Shown in pieces: positions 44,411-54,176 of a stretch of 64,000 bases of DNA (position 1 is the stretch's first letter; each line of letters starts with the position of its first letter). The translations under genes were made by a program, and so were the position numbers. Source of the stretch: an uncultured Nitrospirales bacterium (GTDB lineage: Bacteria > Nitrospirota > Nitrospiria > Nitrospirales > UBA8639); NCBI GenBank assembly GCA_951812745.1, contig OX638327.1:1-64000 (forward strand), written 5' to 3'. The notes beneath the pieces were generated by a model. The model was given only the letters and a program-made list of their open reading frames with translations. It ran no database searches and was not told where the DNA came from.

Positions 44411-46045
44411 ATGCACATGAACGTCGGCCCCGATTCCGAAGCCACTGCCGACCAATCGGTCGCTGGCGATTTCGTCCTTCTTCCTCGAAGACAGCTCCTG
44501 CCGGCGCTGACCGGGGTAATGCTGGCGATGCTCCTGGCCGCGCTCAGCCAGACCATCGTCGCCACCGCAATGCCCCGCATCATCACCGACTTGGGCGGAT
44601 TCGACCGCTACACGTGGGCTTCGACCGCCTACCTGGTGGCATCCGCGGTCGCGGTCCCGATCGTAGGCAGGCTCTCCGACTTCTACGGGCGCAGGATTTT
44701 CTTCCTGCTGGGTATCGCCATCTTCATGTTGGGTTCGGTTCAGACCGGCCTGAGCCGAACAATGACCCAGCTTATCGCGTTCCGCGCCATCCAGGGCATC
44801 GGAGGCGGTATCATCATGACCACGAGCCTCGTGGCCATCGCCGACCTGTTCCCACCCCAAGAACGAGGCAAGTTTCAAGGATTGATCGCCCTCATGTACG
44901 GCACGGCCTCGGTGATCGGGCCCACCCTGGGCGGCTTCATTACCGACAACTTGTCCTGGAATTGGATATTCCTGTTCAACGTGCCGGCCGGGATTCCGGT
45001 GCTGCTGCTCGCGTGGACATTCCCACGCATCAGGCCCGAGGTCGAGAAACGCAATCTGGATTATCCAGGAATGGCGACCCTGGTACTCGCCGTCGTGCCT
45101 ATCCTGCTCGCGCTGTCATGGGGCGGCGTCCAGTACGCGTGGAGTTCGCCGCAGACCATCGGCTTCCTGGCATTCGGGCTGGCCATGGCCGCTGCGTTCG
45201 TGGTCATCGAGTCACGATCTGATGCTCCCATCATGCCTCTGGACGTCTACCGAACCCGGACGGTGGCCGTCTCGGTGATCGTCATGTTCCTGAGCGGGCT
45301 CGCCCTGTACGGCAGCATCATGTTCGTCCCTCTGTTCTTTCAGGGAGTGCTGGGCGCTTCCGCGACCAGCAGCGGCAGTTTCCTGACGCCCATGATGCTC
45401 GCGGTCGTGTTCGGGGCCGTTCTGTCCGGACTCCTGTTGCGCAGGACCGGGCGCTACCGGATACAAGCCCTCTTCAGCACGGGACTCATGACGATGGGGA
45501 TGTTGCTCATCTCCACCATGGACGAACGGACGAGCTTCGTCGGCGCCGTGGGATACATCGTGATCATGGGGCTTGGTTTGGGCGGGACGTTGCCCGTGTT
45601 CACCGTGGCCGTGCAGAACTCGGTTCCGTTCAGATTCAGGGGATTGGCCACTTCCATGCTTCTGTTCTACCGGTTGGTGGGCGGGATGCTGGGTCTCGCC
45701 GTGCTGGGCGTCGTCTTGACGAAAAGGTTCTCCTGGAGGCTGGAGGGGGCACTCTCCGATACCGTGAGGGCCGCGCTCTCTCCGGGCCGGCTCGACGCCA
45801 TCAAGAACAACCCGCGGGTGCTGTTCGATCCGTCCACTACCGACACGCTCAGAGCCGAATTCGCGGAGGCAGGGACTGACGGCGTTCGGATGACGGACAT
45901 GCTGCTCGACTCTCTCAACTCCGCGCTGGCCGGAGCGGTCGGCGATACGCTCACGGTCGGCGCCGTCGCGATATCGCTGTCCATCGTCGCCGTGCTGTTC
46001 CTGGGCACGCCGGGCAGTTCGGCGCAGCCACCGGAGCGCGGATGA
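44411..46045 (+). CDS. MFS drug-efflux transporter, DHA2 (EmrB/QacA) family
   Basis: The 544-residue protein shows the 14-helix DHA2 pattern. GRLSDFYGRRIFFLLGI is motif A, AFRAIQGIGGGIIMTTSLVAIADLFPPQERGKFQG matches the DHA2 motif B region, and LIALMYGTASVIGPTLGGFITD is motif C. The likely role is proton-driven export of drugs or other toxic compounds. AGGAAG precedes the ATG. Codon choice looks richer in G/C at third positions than its neighbours and no regulator is adjacent, which hints at acquisition. The next gene on the other strand is a broken FGE-like frame. Confidence 0.9.
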   Translation: MHMNVGPDSEATADQSVAGDFVLLPRRQLLPALTGVMLAMLLAALSQTIVATAMPRIITDLGGFDRYTWASTAYLVASAVAVPIVGRLSDFYGRRIFFLLGIAIFMLGSVQTGLSRTMTQLIAFRAIQGIGGGIIMTTSLVAIADLFPPQERGKFQGLIALMYGTASVIGPTLGGFITDNLSWNWIFLFNVPAGIPVLLLAWTFPRIRPEVEKRNLDYPGMATLVLAVVPILLALSWGGVQYAWSSPQTIGFLAFGLAMAAAFVVIESRSDAPIMPLDVYRTRTVAVSVIVMFLSGLALYGSIMFVPLFFQGVLGASATSSGSFLTPMMLAVVFGAVLSGLLLRRTGRYRIQALFSTGLMTMGMLLISTMDERTSFVGAVGYIVIMGLGLGGTLPVFTVAVQNSVPFRFRGLATSMLLFYRLVGGMLGLAVLGVVLTKRFSWRLEGALSDTVRAALSPGRLDAIKNNPRVLFDPSTTDTLRAEFAEAGTDGVRMTDMLLDSLNSALAGAVGDTLTVGAVAISLSIVAVLFLGTPGSSAQPPERG

Positions 46046-46046
46046 C

Positions 46047-46280
46047 TTACGGCGTCCCGACCAGGCGAACTCCGACGTCGTCGCGCAGGAAGGCGGACAG
46101 ATTCCAGTAGCGATTCAAGGCACGCAGGTACCTCGGGTAGCTGGTCCCGGCACCGCCACGCAACATGTGCCGTGTACAATCTCTGCTCTTCCACGCACTC
46201 CCATCAGTCGGCAGCCGATAGTGTTCTCCCGTCAGCGCGTTCAATTTCTTGAGAAACATTTCTGATGCGGTCTGAAGCAC
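46047..46280 (-). pseudogene. Internally deleted remnant of an FGE/SUMF1-like gene
   Basis: The frame encodes FLKKLNALTGEHYRLPTDG, which matches the segment ahead of LPTEAEWE in SUMF1 proteins, then jumps to HMLRGGAGTSYPRYLRALNR, matching the later VLRGGSW…P..LR..NR region, and ends with DDVGVRLV, matching the terminal GFRLV strand. The domain between (including the GNVxEW motif) is absent, as are the N-terminal strands. This is best read as a deletion derivative. The closest intact relative in the window is the FGE-like gene at 20745. Confidence 0.6.
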
Positions 46281-46297
46281 GGGGGGAGGCCCCGGCC

Positions 46298-46567
46298 TCA
46301 GAGTTCCTGAATGGATTGCCGGAGCATGGACATCTGTTGGGAGGAATCGCCGATTTTCAGTAATTCGGCTTTGATTTGGTCTTTGAGGTAAGAAGAATAG
46401 CCGATCCGGTCCAGGAAAAATTCCAGAAATGTGCCGCCCGACACCGTGCTTTGCTTTTTTAACTCTTCCACGTCCTCGTCACTGATCGGCACGTACGTGC
46501 TCCCGATGTGCAGGATGACCTTGTAATAATCGCCGTCGCCGCGACGTTCGAATCGTAACCCGTCCAT
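46298..46567 (-). CDS. Small hypothetical protein
   Basis: An 89-residue soluble protein starts at ATG 46567 behind a GGGGGAGAG ribosome-binding site. It has a beta-strand opening (MDGLRFERRGDGDYYKVILH) and a helical second half ending in QQMSMLRQSIQEL. I do not recognise the family. A longer upstream in-frame extension lacks a ribosome-binding site and is not used. Confidence 0.65.
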   Translation of the reverse strand: MDGLRFERRGDGDYYKVILHIGSTYVPISDEDVEELKKQSTVSGGTFLEFFLDRIGYSSYLKDQIKAELLKIGDSSQQMSMLRQSIQEL

Positions 46568-46898
46568 TATTCTCTCTCCCCCATTACCGAAACTCTCACA
46601 GGGGTCGTATTGTAGGCAAACTGCTGTTCTCGTGACAAGAGTGGTTTCTCGTGTATGAAAGTTGAGGCTTTGGGCGCGGTTGCCGCAAGGAAACGCTTCT
46701 CCTCCTTGACCGGTGTCAGACCGTGTGATAGCGTACCTTCCTTTCCATTCCCGGCATGAGTCGACACTCAGATTCCTCATTGCCAAGCCGCGTTTCGTGC
46801 CGGTTTTACATGATGCACAAGGCGTATGGCCGGATGAATCCGGATGTTCAGGGAACGCCTGATGAGTGATTTCCTGCTTCATAATCCAGAGGTGTTGT
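46568..46898. other. Intergenic region upstream of serC, no gene seen
   Basis: These 331 bp lie between the divergent small hypothetical gene and serC. I see no gene, clear promoter pair or repeat in it. Confidence 0.4.
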
Positions 46899-47981
46899 AT
46901 GTCGCGAGTGTATAACTTCAGCGCGGGGCCGGCCATGTTGCCTGAGGCCGTGTTGCAACGCGCTCAGGCCGAATTGACGGATTGGCACGGGGCCGGGGCC
47001 TCCATTATGGAGATGAGCCACCGTGGAAAAGAATTTGTGTCGGTCCATGCCGAGGCGGAACAAGATGTCCGTGACTTATTGGGCGTGCCCGATACGTATA
47101 AGGTGCTCTTTTTGCAAGGGGGCGCTACCGGGCAATTTGCCGCGGTTCCCATGAACCTGTTGCGCGGGAAACGCAAGGCGGATTACATCCTGACCGGGGC
47201 CTGGGGCAAAAAGGCCATTGCTGAGGCCCAGAAATATTGCGACGTGAACGTCGCGGCTTCTTCCGAGAGCCGGACATTCACCACGACCCCCCCGATTGAC
47301 GATTGGGCGTTGAGTGCGGAGGCGGCCTACGTGCATTACACCCCGAATGAAACGATTGACGGCGTCGAGTTTCATTGGGTGCCCGAGACCGGCGACGTTC
47401 CGCTCGTCGGCGATTTTTCTTCCACCATTCTCTCCCGCCCCATCGAGGTCAGCCGGTTCGGCGTGATTTACGCGGGTGCACAAAAGAACATCGGCCCGGC
47501 CGGCGTGACGTTGGTGATCGTGCGGGACGATCTGATCGGTGACGTGCTGCCGACGACGCCCGGTGTATTTGATTACGCGCAACAGGCGAAAGCGGATTCC
47601 ATGCTGAATACCCCACCGACCTATAGCCTGTACATGGCGGGCCTGGTGTTTCAATGGGTGAAGGAGCAGGGTGGGCTTTCGGCCATGGCCGAACGCAACG
47701 AACGGAAGGCCAAGAAGCTGTATGCCGCGATCGACGGGTCCGGTTTCTATCGGAACCCGGTGGACCCATCCTGTCGATCATGGATGAACGTGCCGTTCGT
47801 CCTGGCCGATCCGGAATTGGACCGCGAGTTTCTCGATGGAGCGGCCCAGGCCGGATTGACCACGTTGCAAGGGCATCGGTCGGTAGGCGGGATGCGTGCG
47901 AGTATCTATAATGCCATGCCGGAGGCCGGCGTGGATGCGTTAATCGACTATATGGCGGATTTTCACAAACGGAAAGCGTAG
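46899..47981 (+). CDS. serC: Phosphoserine aminotransferase
   Basis: The 360-residue PLP enzyme converts 3-phosphohydroxypyruvate to phosphoserine. The opening VYNFSAGPAMLPEAVLQRAQ, ISHRGKEF-like EMSHRGKEFVSVH, LFLQGGATGQFAAVPMNLL and the PLP lysine in IYAGAQKNIGPAGVTLVIV are typical. The ATG at 46899 with AGAGGTG upstream is used. It is 10 bp upstream of serA, forming an operon. Confidence 0.97.
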   Translation: MSRVYNFSAGPAMLPEAVLQRAQAELTDWHGAGASIMEMSHRGKEFVSVHAEAEQDVRDLLGVPDTYKVLFLQGGATGQFAAVPMNLLRGKRKADYILTGAWGKKAIAEAQKYCDVNVAASSESRTFTTTPPIDDWALSAEAAYVHYTPNETIDGVEFHWVPETGDVPLVGDFSSTILSRPIEVSRFGVIYAGAQKNIGPAGVTLVIVRDDLIGDVLPTTPGVFDYAQQAKADSMLNTPPTYSLYMAGLVFQWVKEQGGLSAMAERNERKAKKLYAAIDGSGFYRNPVDPSCRSWMNVPFVLADPELDREFLDGAAQAGLTTLQGHRSVGGMRASIYNAMPEAGVDALIDYMADFHKRKA

Positions 47982-47991
47982 GGACTGTTCC

Positions 47992-49584
47992 ATGAAGATT
48001 CTGGTCAGTGACAGTTTGTCGGAACGAGGCGTCGCCGTTCTTGAACAGGGCGGATTTGGCGTTGACGTGAAAACCAAGTTGCCCAAGGAACGGCTTCTGG
48101 AAGAAATCAAAGCCTATGACGGTATCATCGTTCGGTCGGGCACGAAGGTGACGGCCGACGTCATTGACGCCGGCGACCGTCTCAAGATCATCGGACGTGC
48201 CGGGACGGGCCTTGACAACGTCGATTGTGAAGCCGCCACCCGTCGGGGCATCGTCGTGATGAATACGCCCGGTGGGAATACGATCACGACGGCGGAGCAC
48301 ACGATGGCCCTGCTCGTGAGCATGAGTCGTAAAATTCCCCAGGCCGTCGTTTCGACCAAGTCGGGCAAGTGGGAGAAAAGCAAATTCATGGGCACGGAGT
48401 TGTACAACAAGACCCTCGGTCTCGTGGGGATAGGGCAGATCGGAACCTACGTGACCAAGTTGGCGCAGGGCTTGGCCATGCAGGTGATCGGCTATGATCC
48501 CTACTTGGCTCCGGGGCGCGCGCGGGAGTTGGGCATCCAGACCGTGGAATTGGACGAGTTGTTCAGACGAGCCGATTTCATCTCGGTTCATACCCCGTTG
48601 ACCAATGAGACCCGGTCTTTGATCAACGGCCAGGCCATCCGGCAAATGAAAGACGGCGTCATGATCGTCAATTGCGCGCGTGGCGGTATCATCAATGAAC
48701 ACGATCTCCACGAGGCCCTCAAGAGCCGAAAAGTCGCCGCCGCGGCATTCGACGTGTTCGAGGAAGAGCCTGTGAAGCCGGATCATCCCTTGCTCACTCT
48801 GGATAATTTCATCTGTACGCCTCATATCGGCGCCTCGACCGAGGAAGCCCAGGAAAACGTTGCCGTCGGCATTGCCGAACAATTTGTCGACTATTTCGAA
48901 AAAGGCGTGGCTCGGGGTGCGGTGAATATTCCGTCGGTGCCCCCTGACGCCTTGCTTCAACTCCAGCCCTACCTCGGGTTGGCCGAGCGGATGGGGTTGT
49001 TTCAGGCGCAACTGATTGATGGAGGCATTGAAGAAGTGACGGTGGAATATCGGGGAGAGGTGGCGGCTCTTTCCTTGGCGCCCCTGACGGTCGCGTTCTT
49101 GAAGGGCTTGTTGACCCCGATTTTACAGGATACGGTGAATGACGTGAATGCGCCCTTTATTGCGAAGCAACGCGGCATCGAGGTCAAGGAAGTCAAGTGG
49201 AGCGACGCGGGAGATTATACGAGCTTGCTTCGTCTTCACGTGAAAGCCGGTGCGCACATGCATCAATTGACCGGAACCCTGTATAACAAAAAGGATCCTC
49301 GCATCGTTGAAAGCAACGCGTACGCGGTCGAGGTCATACCCGAAGGCCATATGTTGCTGATCTATAACTTCGACCGTCCCGGTGTCATCGGCACGGTCGG
49401 GCACATTCTCGGGGAACACGACATGAATATTGCCCGGATGCAATGTTCCCGTGCGCAAAAAGGCAGCAATGCGTTATTGATCATTGGGTTAGATGAACCG
49501 CCACCGCTTCCCGTGTTGGACAACATCAAACGCGAACCGCACATTCTTTCGGTTCGCCTGGTCGATCTTTCACGCGTGTCTTAA
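47992..49584 (+). CDS. serA: D-3-phosphoglycerate dehydrogenase
   Basis: The 530-residue enzyme oxidises 3-phosphoglycerate, the first step of serine synthesis. The NAD-binding fold has LGLVGIGQIGTYVTKLAQGL, the catalytic histidine is in TPHIGASTEEAQ, and the C-terminus has an intervening domain followed by an ACT regulatory domain (LLIYNFDRPGVIGTVGHILGEHDMNIARM), where serine feedback would act. It is the long form of SerA. It follows serC closely and is followed by hisZ after 17 bp. Confidence 0.97.
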   Translation: MKILVSDSLSERGVAVLEQGGFGVDVKTKLPKERLLEEIKAYDGIIVRSGTKVTADVIDAGDRLKIIGRAGTGLDNVDCEAATRRGIVVMNTPGGNTITTAEHTMALLVSMSRKIPQAVVSTKSGKWEKSKFMGTELYNKTLGLVGIGQIGTYVTKLAQGLAMQVIGYDPYLAPGRARELGIQTVELDELFRRADFISVHTPLTNETRSLINGQAIRQMKDGVMIVNCARGGIINEHDLHEALKSRKVAAAAFDVFEEEPVKPDHPLLTLDNFICTPHIGASTEEAQENVAVGIAEQFVDYFEKGVARGAVNIPSVPPDALLQLQPYLGLAERMGLFQAQLIDGGIEEVTVEYRGEVAALSLAPLTVAFLKGLLTPILQDTVNDVNAPFIAKQRGIEVKEVKWSDAGDYTSLLRLHVKAGAHMHQLTGTLYNKKDPRIVESNAYAVEVIPEGHMLLIYNFDRPGVIGTVGHILGEHDMNIARMQCSRAQKGSNALLIIGLDEPPPLPVLDNIKREPHILSVRLVDLSRVS

Positions 49585-49601
49585 CGGTCCGCTTTTGTTC
49601 G

Positions 49602-50963
49602 ATGGCTCGCCGTCTCCAACCACACTCGGAGCGTCACACGGTTTCTTCAGCGACAACGCCCCGTTCCCTGATCCCGATCGGGATGACGACCCTGTTGCCT
49701 GATGCGGCTGAACGCGTGCGTCATTTGGAACGGGCGTTGTTTGAGGGGTTTGCCCGATGGGGTTATCGCGAAATCATCCCGCCGACCTTTGAATACTTAG
49801 ACGTGCTCTCTGCCGGATTGCCGGCCGACGTTCTCGAAAAATGTTACAAAGTCGCCGATTGGACGACCGGCCGCATTTTGGTGCTTCGCCCGGACGTGAC
49901 CGCGCAGATTGCGAAAATTGTGGCGATGGGGATGGCCGGGCGAGACCTGCCCCTTCGGTTGAGTTATCGTTCCACGGTGTTTCGCTATGAGCCCGAACAC
50001 GCGGGCCGGGAACGGGAAGTGTTTCAGTTGGGGGTGGAATTGATCGGAGCCGATGACGCGTCGATGGATGCCGAAATTTTGACCTTGCTCATCGAGTCGC
50101 TGAAGGCCGTGGGGCTGTCGGATTTTAAAATTTCACTCGGCCACGTGGGCTTCTACCAGGCCTTGCTGGCGCAGTCAGGCATGTCGGAGCAGGGACGCAA
50201 GCAAGCGGAACTCGCGGCGGCGCATAAAGACTTGCCGAAGCTTGAACGCATCTTGAAAGCCGAACGCGTGTCACCCAAGCAGGCCCGACCCATCCTTGAG
50301 GCACCGGGGCGGTATGGGCGGGAAGAAGTGTTGCAATGGGGAAGGGGCGTCGCGGGTCGTCATGCCCGGTTGCTGACCCCCATTGAGCGGTTGACCAAAG
50401 TCTACGCGCTTCTCGATGCGGCCGGTGTCAAGGAGCATCTGCTCCTGGATCTCGGAGAATTTCGTGGCTTCGACTACTATGACGGCGTCGTGTTCGACGT
50501 GTTTTCCGCCAACGTCGGCTGTGAACTGGGCGGGGGTGGACGCTATAACCATTTAATCGGACAATTCGGACAAGATCTCCCATCGACGGGCTTTGCCCTG
50601 GACCTCGATCGTTTGTTCCTGGCGTTTGGGCGAAGGGCAGAACAATGGGCCCTGGAAACCCCCAGCGTGTTGGTGGCCGCGCCTGATTCTCATTTTGGGC
50701 AGGCGTTTCAAACGAGTCAGTTCCTTCGCTCGCATGGGTTGGTGGTGTATCAGGAAACCGTGCCCCGGTGGGATTCGACCCGACGCCGAAGGATGCAAAC
50801 CCGTGTCCGGGCTACCGGCGCGGCATGGGCCGTGATGGTGGGCGTGCCTTCTGTATCGAGCCAGGAAGCCGAGGTCATGGCGAAACAATCAAAGACTTCA
50901 CGAACAGTCCGTATCCAAGACCTTCCAAACTTGCTCCTCAAAGGTACGCATGCTCACGTCTGA
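49602..50963 (+). CDS. hisZ: ATP phosphoribosyltransferase regulatory subunit
   Basis: The 453-residue protein is a histidyl-tRNA-synthetase paralogue that lacks tRNA-charging function and serves as the histidine-sensing partner of short-form HisG. Class II synthetase motif 2 is in LPLRLSYRSTVFRYEPEHAGREREVFQLGVELIG, and GRYNHLIGQFG is motif 3-like. The length and the altered C-terminal part favour HisZ over HisS. It is placed between serA and dnaB rather than with his genes. Its end overlaps dnaB by 14 bp. Confidence 0.88.
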   Translation: MARRLQPHSERHTVSSATTPRSLIPIGMTTLLPDAAERVRHLERALFEGFARWGYREIIPPTFEYLDVLSAGLPADVLEKCYKVADWTTGRILVLRPDVTAQIAKIVAMGMAGRDLPLRLSYRSTVFRYEPEHAGREREVFQLGVELIGADDASMDAEILTLLIESLKAVGLSDFKISLGHVGFYQALLAQSGMSEQGRKQAELAAAHKDLPKLERILKAERVSPKQARPILEAPGRYGREEVLQWGRGVAGRHARLLTPIERLTKVYALLDAAGVKEHLLLDLGEFRGFDYYDGVVFDVFSANVGCELGGGGRYNHLIGQFGQDLPSTGFALDLDRLFLAFGRRAEQWALETPSVLVAAPDSHFGQAFQTSQFLRSHGLVVYQETVPRWDSTRRRRMQTRVRATGAAWAVMVGVPSVSSQEAEVMAKQSKTSRTVRIQDLPNLLLKGTHAHV

Positions 50964-52296
50964 CGTCTCCGACCTTCGTCTGCCTCCTCAGAACCTCGAT
51001 GCCGAGCAATCCATCCTCGGGGCCGTGCTGCTGGAAAACAGCGCGCTCAATAAGGCGCTCGAGGTCATTGTCGAAGACGACTTTCATCGTGGGGCGCATC
51101 GAACTATTTTTGCGGGGATGATCGAACTGGCCGACCGAAATGAAGTGGTTGATCAGATCACGCTCACGGAATTGCTGAAAACCAAAGGCCAACTGGAGCA
51201 GGTGGGCGGCGCGGCGTACGTGGCCGAATTGGTGCAGGCGGTGCCCAGTGCGTCGAATATCCGGCACCACTGCAAGATCGTGCGGGAAAAATCTTTGTTG
51301 CGCGGATTGATCCGAACCGCCACGGAAATCGTGACGAAAGGGTACGACGGACTCGGGGAGTCGGAAGACCTCCTGGAATATGCGGAACGGGAGATCTTTA
51401 GACTGGCCCAAGGTCGGTTGGGCCGAGCGTTTGTCCCTATGCATCAAATCGTCAAGGAAAGCATCGAGATTGTCGATCGACTCTTCAGCCGTAAAGAACG
51501 CATTACGGGTGTGCCCACCGGGTACCGCGTGATTGACGACATCACGGCCGGGCTGCAGCCGTCCGATCTTATTATTATTGCCGGTCGTCCCAGTATGGGG
51601 AAAACCAGTTTGGCTCTGGGCATGGCCGAATATGCCGCGATTCGCGCGAATTTAACCGTGGGTATTTTCAGCCTGGAAATGTCTCAGGCCCAGCTCGTCC
51701 TTCGGATGCTCAGTTCCCAGGCTTTCCTGGACTCTCATGCCTTGAGGACGGGGCAGTTAACTTCTGAACATTGGCATGCGTTATGTGCCGCGGCCGACCG
51801 CCTGGAAAGGGCTAAGATTTTCATCGATGATTCCGGAGGGCTCACGGTACAACAAATGCGCGGTAAGGCCCGGCGCCTTACAGCAGAGCACGGCCTGGAC
51901 CTGTTGATCATCGATTATCTCCAACTCATGCAGGGACGCAGTGATTCCGAATCGCGCCAACAAGAAATTTCCGACATCAGTCGATCGTTAAAAGCCTTGG
52001 CCAAGGAATTGGAAATACCTGTGGTGGCGCTGTCCCAGTTGAGCCGGGCCGTGGAAAACAGGACGGACAAACGGCCCGTCCTCTCTGATTTGCGGGAATC
52101 CGGGGCCATTGAGCAGGACGCGGACGTGGTGATGTTCATTTATCGTGAGGAAGTTTATAATCCGGATACAGAGGAAAAAAAAGGCATTGCCGATATTTTG
52201 ATTCGGAAACATCGTAATGGTCCGACGGGTGACCGGCTACTGACGTTCCAGGAGCAGTATGCGAAATTTGCCGATCTTGAGATCCAGCACTCCTGA
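50950..52296 (+). CDS. dnaB: Replicative DNA helicase
   Basis: The 448-residue hexameric helicase unwinds DNA at the replication fork. The N-terminal DnaB domain begins PPQNLDAEQSILGAVLLEN, Walker A is GRPSMGKTSLAL, Walker B is LDLLIIDYLQLMQG, and LSQLSRAVENRTDKRPVLSDLRESGAIEQDADVV contains the arginine finger region. No intein is present. Translation is probably coupled to hisZ through the 14-bp overlap. Confidence 0.97.
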   Translation: MLTSDVSDLRLPPQNLDAEQSILGAVLLENSALNKALEVIVEDDFHRGAHRTIFAGMIELADRNEVVDQITLTELLKTKGQLEQVGGAAYVAELVQAVPSASNIRHHCKIVREKSLLRGLIRTATEIVTKGYDGLGESEDLLEYAEREIFRLAQGRLGRAFVPMHQIVKESIEIVDRLFSRKERITGVPTGYRVIDDITAGLQPSDLIIIAGRPSMGKTSLALGMAEYAAIRANLTVGIFSLEMSQAQLVLRMLSSQAFLDSHALRTGQLTSEHWHALCAAADRLERAKIFIDDSGGLTVQQMRGKARRLTAEHGLDLLIIDYLQLMQGRSDSESRQQEISDISRSLKALAKELEIPVVALSQLSRAVENRTDKRPVLSDLRESGAIEQDADVVMFIYREEVYNPDTEEKKGIADILIRKHRNGPTGDRLLTFQEQYAKFADLEIQHS

Positions 52297-52314
52297 TACT
52301 TTGGATAGGGGAAC

Positions 52315-54168
52315 ATGATGCAGCCGGGACGAAGGTGGTGTTCTCCAAGAGCGGGCGTGTTGCCCGGTGGATGGCGGGAACGGGTACGGGTCATGTTCCT
52401 GCTGGTTCCCCTGGTGGTGGTGTCGTGTGCCGCGGTCCCTGCCCCTGAATCCGACACCGGCACCCAGCCCGAATTCGTCTCACCACCCAAGCCGTCTCCG
52501 GCGTATTATCATTTTTTAAAAGGCTATCTGGCGGAACTCGCGCGTGACGTCCCCAAGGCCGTTTTCGAGTATCGCGCCGCCCTGCAATTTGACCCGGAGT
52601 CGGCCTTCCTGCGCGTGAGGTTGGCCGCGCTGCAATTTTTGTCGGGGCAGATGCAACGAGCCGTGGCCACGTTGGATCACATCCAGTCCAGTCGGGTCCA
52701 GGATGCGCCCGTGTTGGTTGAAATGGCCAAAATCTACGCGGGCGGAGGACGATTCGACCGCGCGTTAGGGTTGTATGACGAAGCGATCGGCTTAAATTCT
52801 GAACGCGGGGAGACCTATTTCGACAAAGGCGTCTTGCTGCTCAATCTCAAACGACCCCAGCAGGCCGAAGCGGTCTTCGTCCAGGGTATTGCCCAGGCAC
52901 CGGAGTCTCATTTCGGATATTTCTACCAAGGAAAAGCCTTGGAGGCCCAAGGAAAAGGTCCTGAAGCCAAGGACGCCTACCGCCAAGCGATCACAAGGGC
53001 CGACCGGTTTGAACCGGCTTATCAGGCTTTGCTCAAGCTCTATGAGTCCGACGGGGACCTTCAGGAAGCCATTCACCTGTACCAGCAGTTCGTGTCGTCG
53101 GTGACGCCTCGCGACACGACGTTCCGTAAGGACTTTGTCCGTTTTTTGGTGCAACAAAAAGACTACGAGCGAGCCTTGGCCGTTCTGGATCAGATGATTG
53201 CGGATGACCCCCAGGACGTGAAAGTGCAAATCCAAAGGGCTCTGGTTTACGTCGAGATGAAAGACCATCCCCGCGCCGTGACGGAGTTGAAACGGATCGT
53301 CCAGGCCCATCCCTCCGAGCTTCGGGTTCGCGATTATCTGGGATGGTTGTACGAACAAATTGACGACGTCGAGGGGGCGATTCAAGCGTATCGGACCAAT
53401 ATCGATATGGATTCGACGTTTTTCGACAGTCGTCTTCACTTGGGCATTCTGCTGTATCGACTCACGCGCTATGAGGAAGCGGCGCTGCATTTGGTTCAAG
53501 CGGTCGGGCTGAAACCCGGTAATGCGGAGACGCATCTTTTGCTGGGCTTGAGTTACCTGCAAGCAGAGAATTTTGAACAAGCGACGTCTGCGTTTGAACA
53601 GGGACTGGAATATCACCCCAACGATGAAAATTTGCGATTTAATCTTGGCGCCGCGTATGACAAGCTCGATCGGTTCCCCGACGTGGTTCGGGAAATGGAA
53701 GCGGTACTGGCCCTCAACCCTGATCATACCGACGCGCTCAATTATCTGGGCTATAGTTACGCCGATCGTGGCATCAACGGGGAAGCGGCCGTGGAATTGA
53801 CGCGACGCGCTGTTGCGCTCAAACCGGACAATGGGGCGTACGTCGATAGTTTGGGGTGGGCGTTGTTCAAAGTCGGGCGGGTGGCTGAAGCCCTTCGAGA
53901 AATTCAGCGAGCGGCCGAACTCGTCAAAGATGATCCGGTCATTTTTGAACACTTGGGCGAAATTTACCTGATACAGGAGCATCAAGAGGCGGCCAAGGAG
54001 GCTTGGCTTCGTGCGCTGACATTAGATCCTCACAATGAGAAACTCATCAAACGATTTCGTGACGAAGGCTTCGGGAATCCGCTCCATCTGCAAGAGGCGC
54101 CGTTGAAGGACGACGCTCAAGTGAGCCAATACGCCGATCCCGTCATGCCCGGATCCCCCGTCGAGTGA
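52315..54168 (+). CDS. TPR-repeat lipoprotein
   Basis: The 617-residue protein starts with a lipoprotein-type signal (VMFLLVPLVVVSCAAVP; Cys at about residue 38) and then is built almost wholly of tetratricopeptide repeats, seen as regularly spaced A/Y/G/A/P signatures such as AIGLNSERGETYFDKGVLLL and LDPHNEKLIKRF. Such proteins act as scaffolds at the outer membrane, often for pilus or export machines. The next gene, a type IV pilin, overlaps or abuts its stop, making a pilus-related role plausible but unproved. ATG 52318 is an alternative start. Confidence 0.85.
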   Translation: MMQPGRRWCSPRAGVLPGGWRERVRVMFLLVPLVVVSCAAVPAPESDTGTQPEFVSPPKPSPAYYHFLKGYLAELARDVPKAVFEYRAALQFDPESAFLRVRLAALQFLSGQMQRAVATLDHIQSSRVQDAPVLVEMAKIYAGGGRFDRALGLYDEAIGLNSERGETYFDKGVLLLNLKRPQQAEAVFVQGIAQAPESHFGYFYQGKALEAQGKGPEAKDAYRQAITRADRFEPAYQALLKLYESDGDLQEAIHLYQQFVSSVTPRDTTFRKDFVRFLVQQKDYERALAVLDQMIADDPQDVKVQIQRALVYVEMKDHPRAVTELKRIVQAHPSELRVRDYLGWLYEQIDDVEGAIQAYRTNIDMDSTFFDSRLHLGILLYRLTRYEEAALHLVQAVGLKPGNAETHLLLGLSYLQAENFEQATSAFEQGLEYHPNDENLRFNLGAAYDKLDRFPDVVREMEAVLALNPDHTDALNYLGYSYADRGINGEAAVELTRRAVALKPDNGAYVDSLGWALFKVGRVAEALREIQRAAELVKDDPVIFEHLGEIYLIQEHQEAAKEAWLRALTLDPHNEKLIKRFRDEGFGNPLHLQEAPLKDDAQVSQYADPVMPGSPVE

Positions 54169-54176
54169 GGGAACGT

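Noticed and set aside
47449-49011. A 520-codon open frame antisense to serC/serA
   Set aside because: It is a coding shadow of the GC-rich third positions of serA; the plus-strand product has full SerA domains, and the antisense frame has no domain or ribosome-binding site.
52792-53985. A 397-codon frame antisense to the TPR lipoprotein
   Set aside because: It mirrors the repeat codons of the TPR gene and has no family features.
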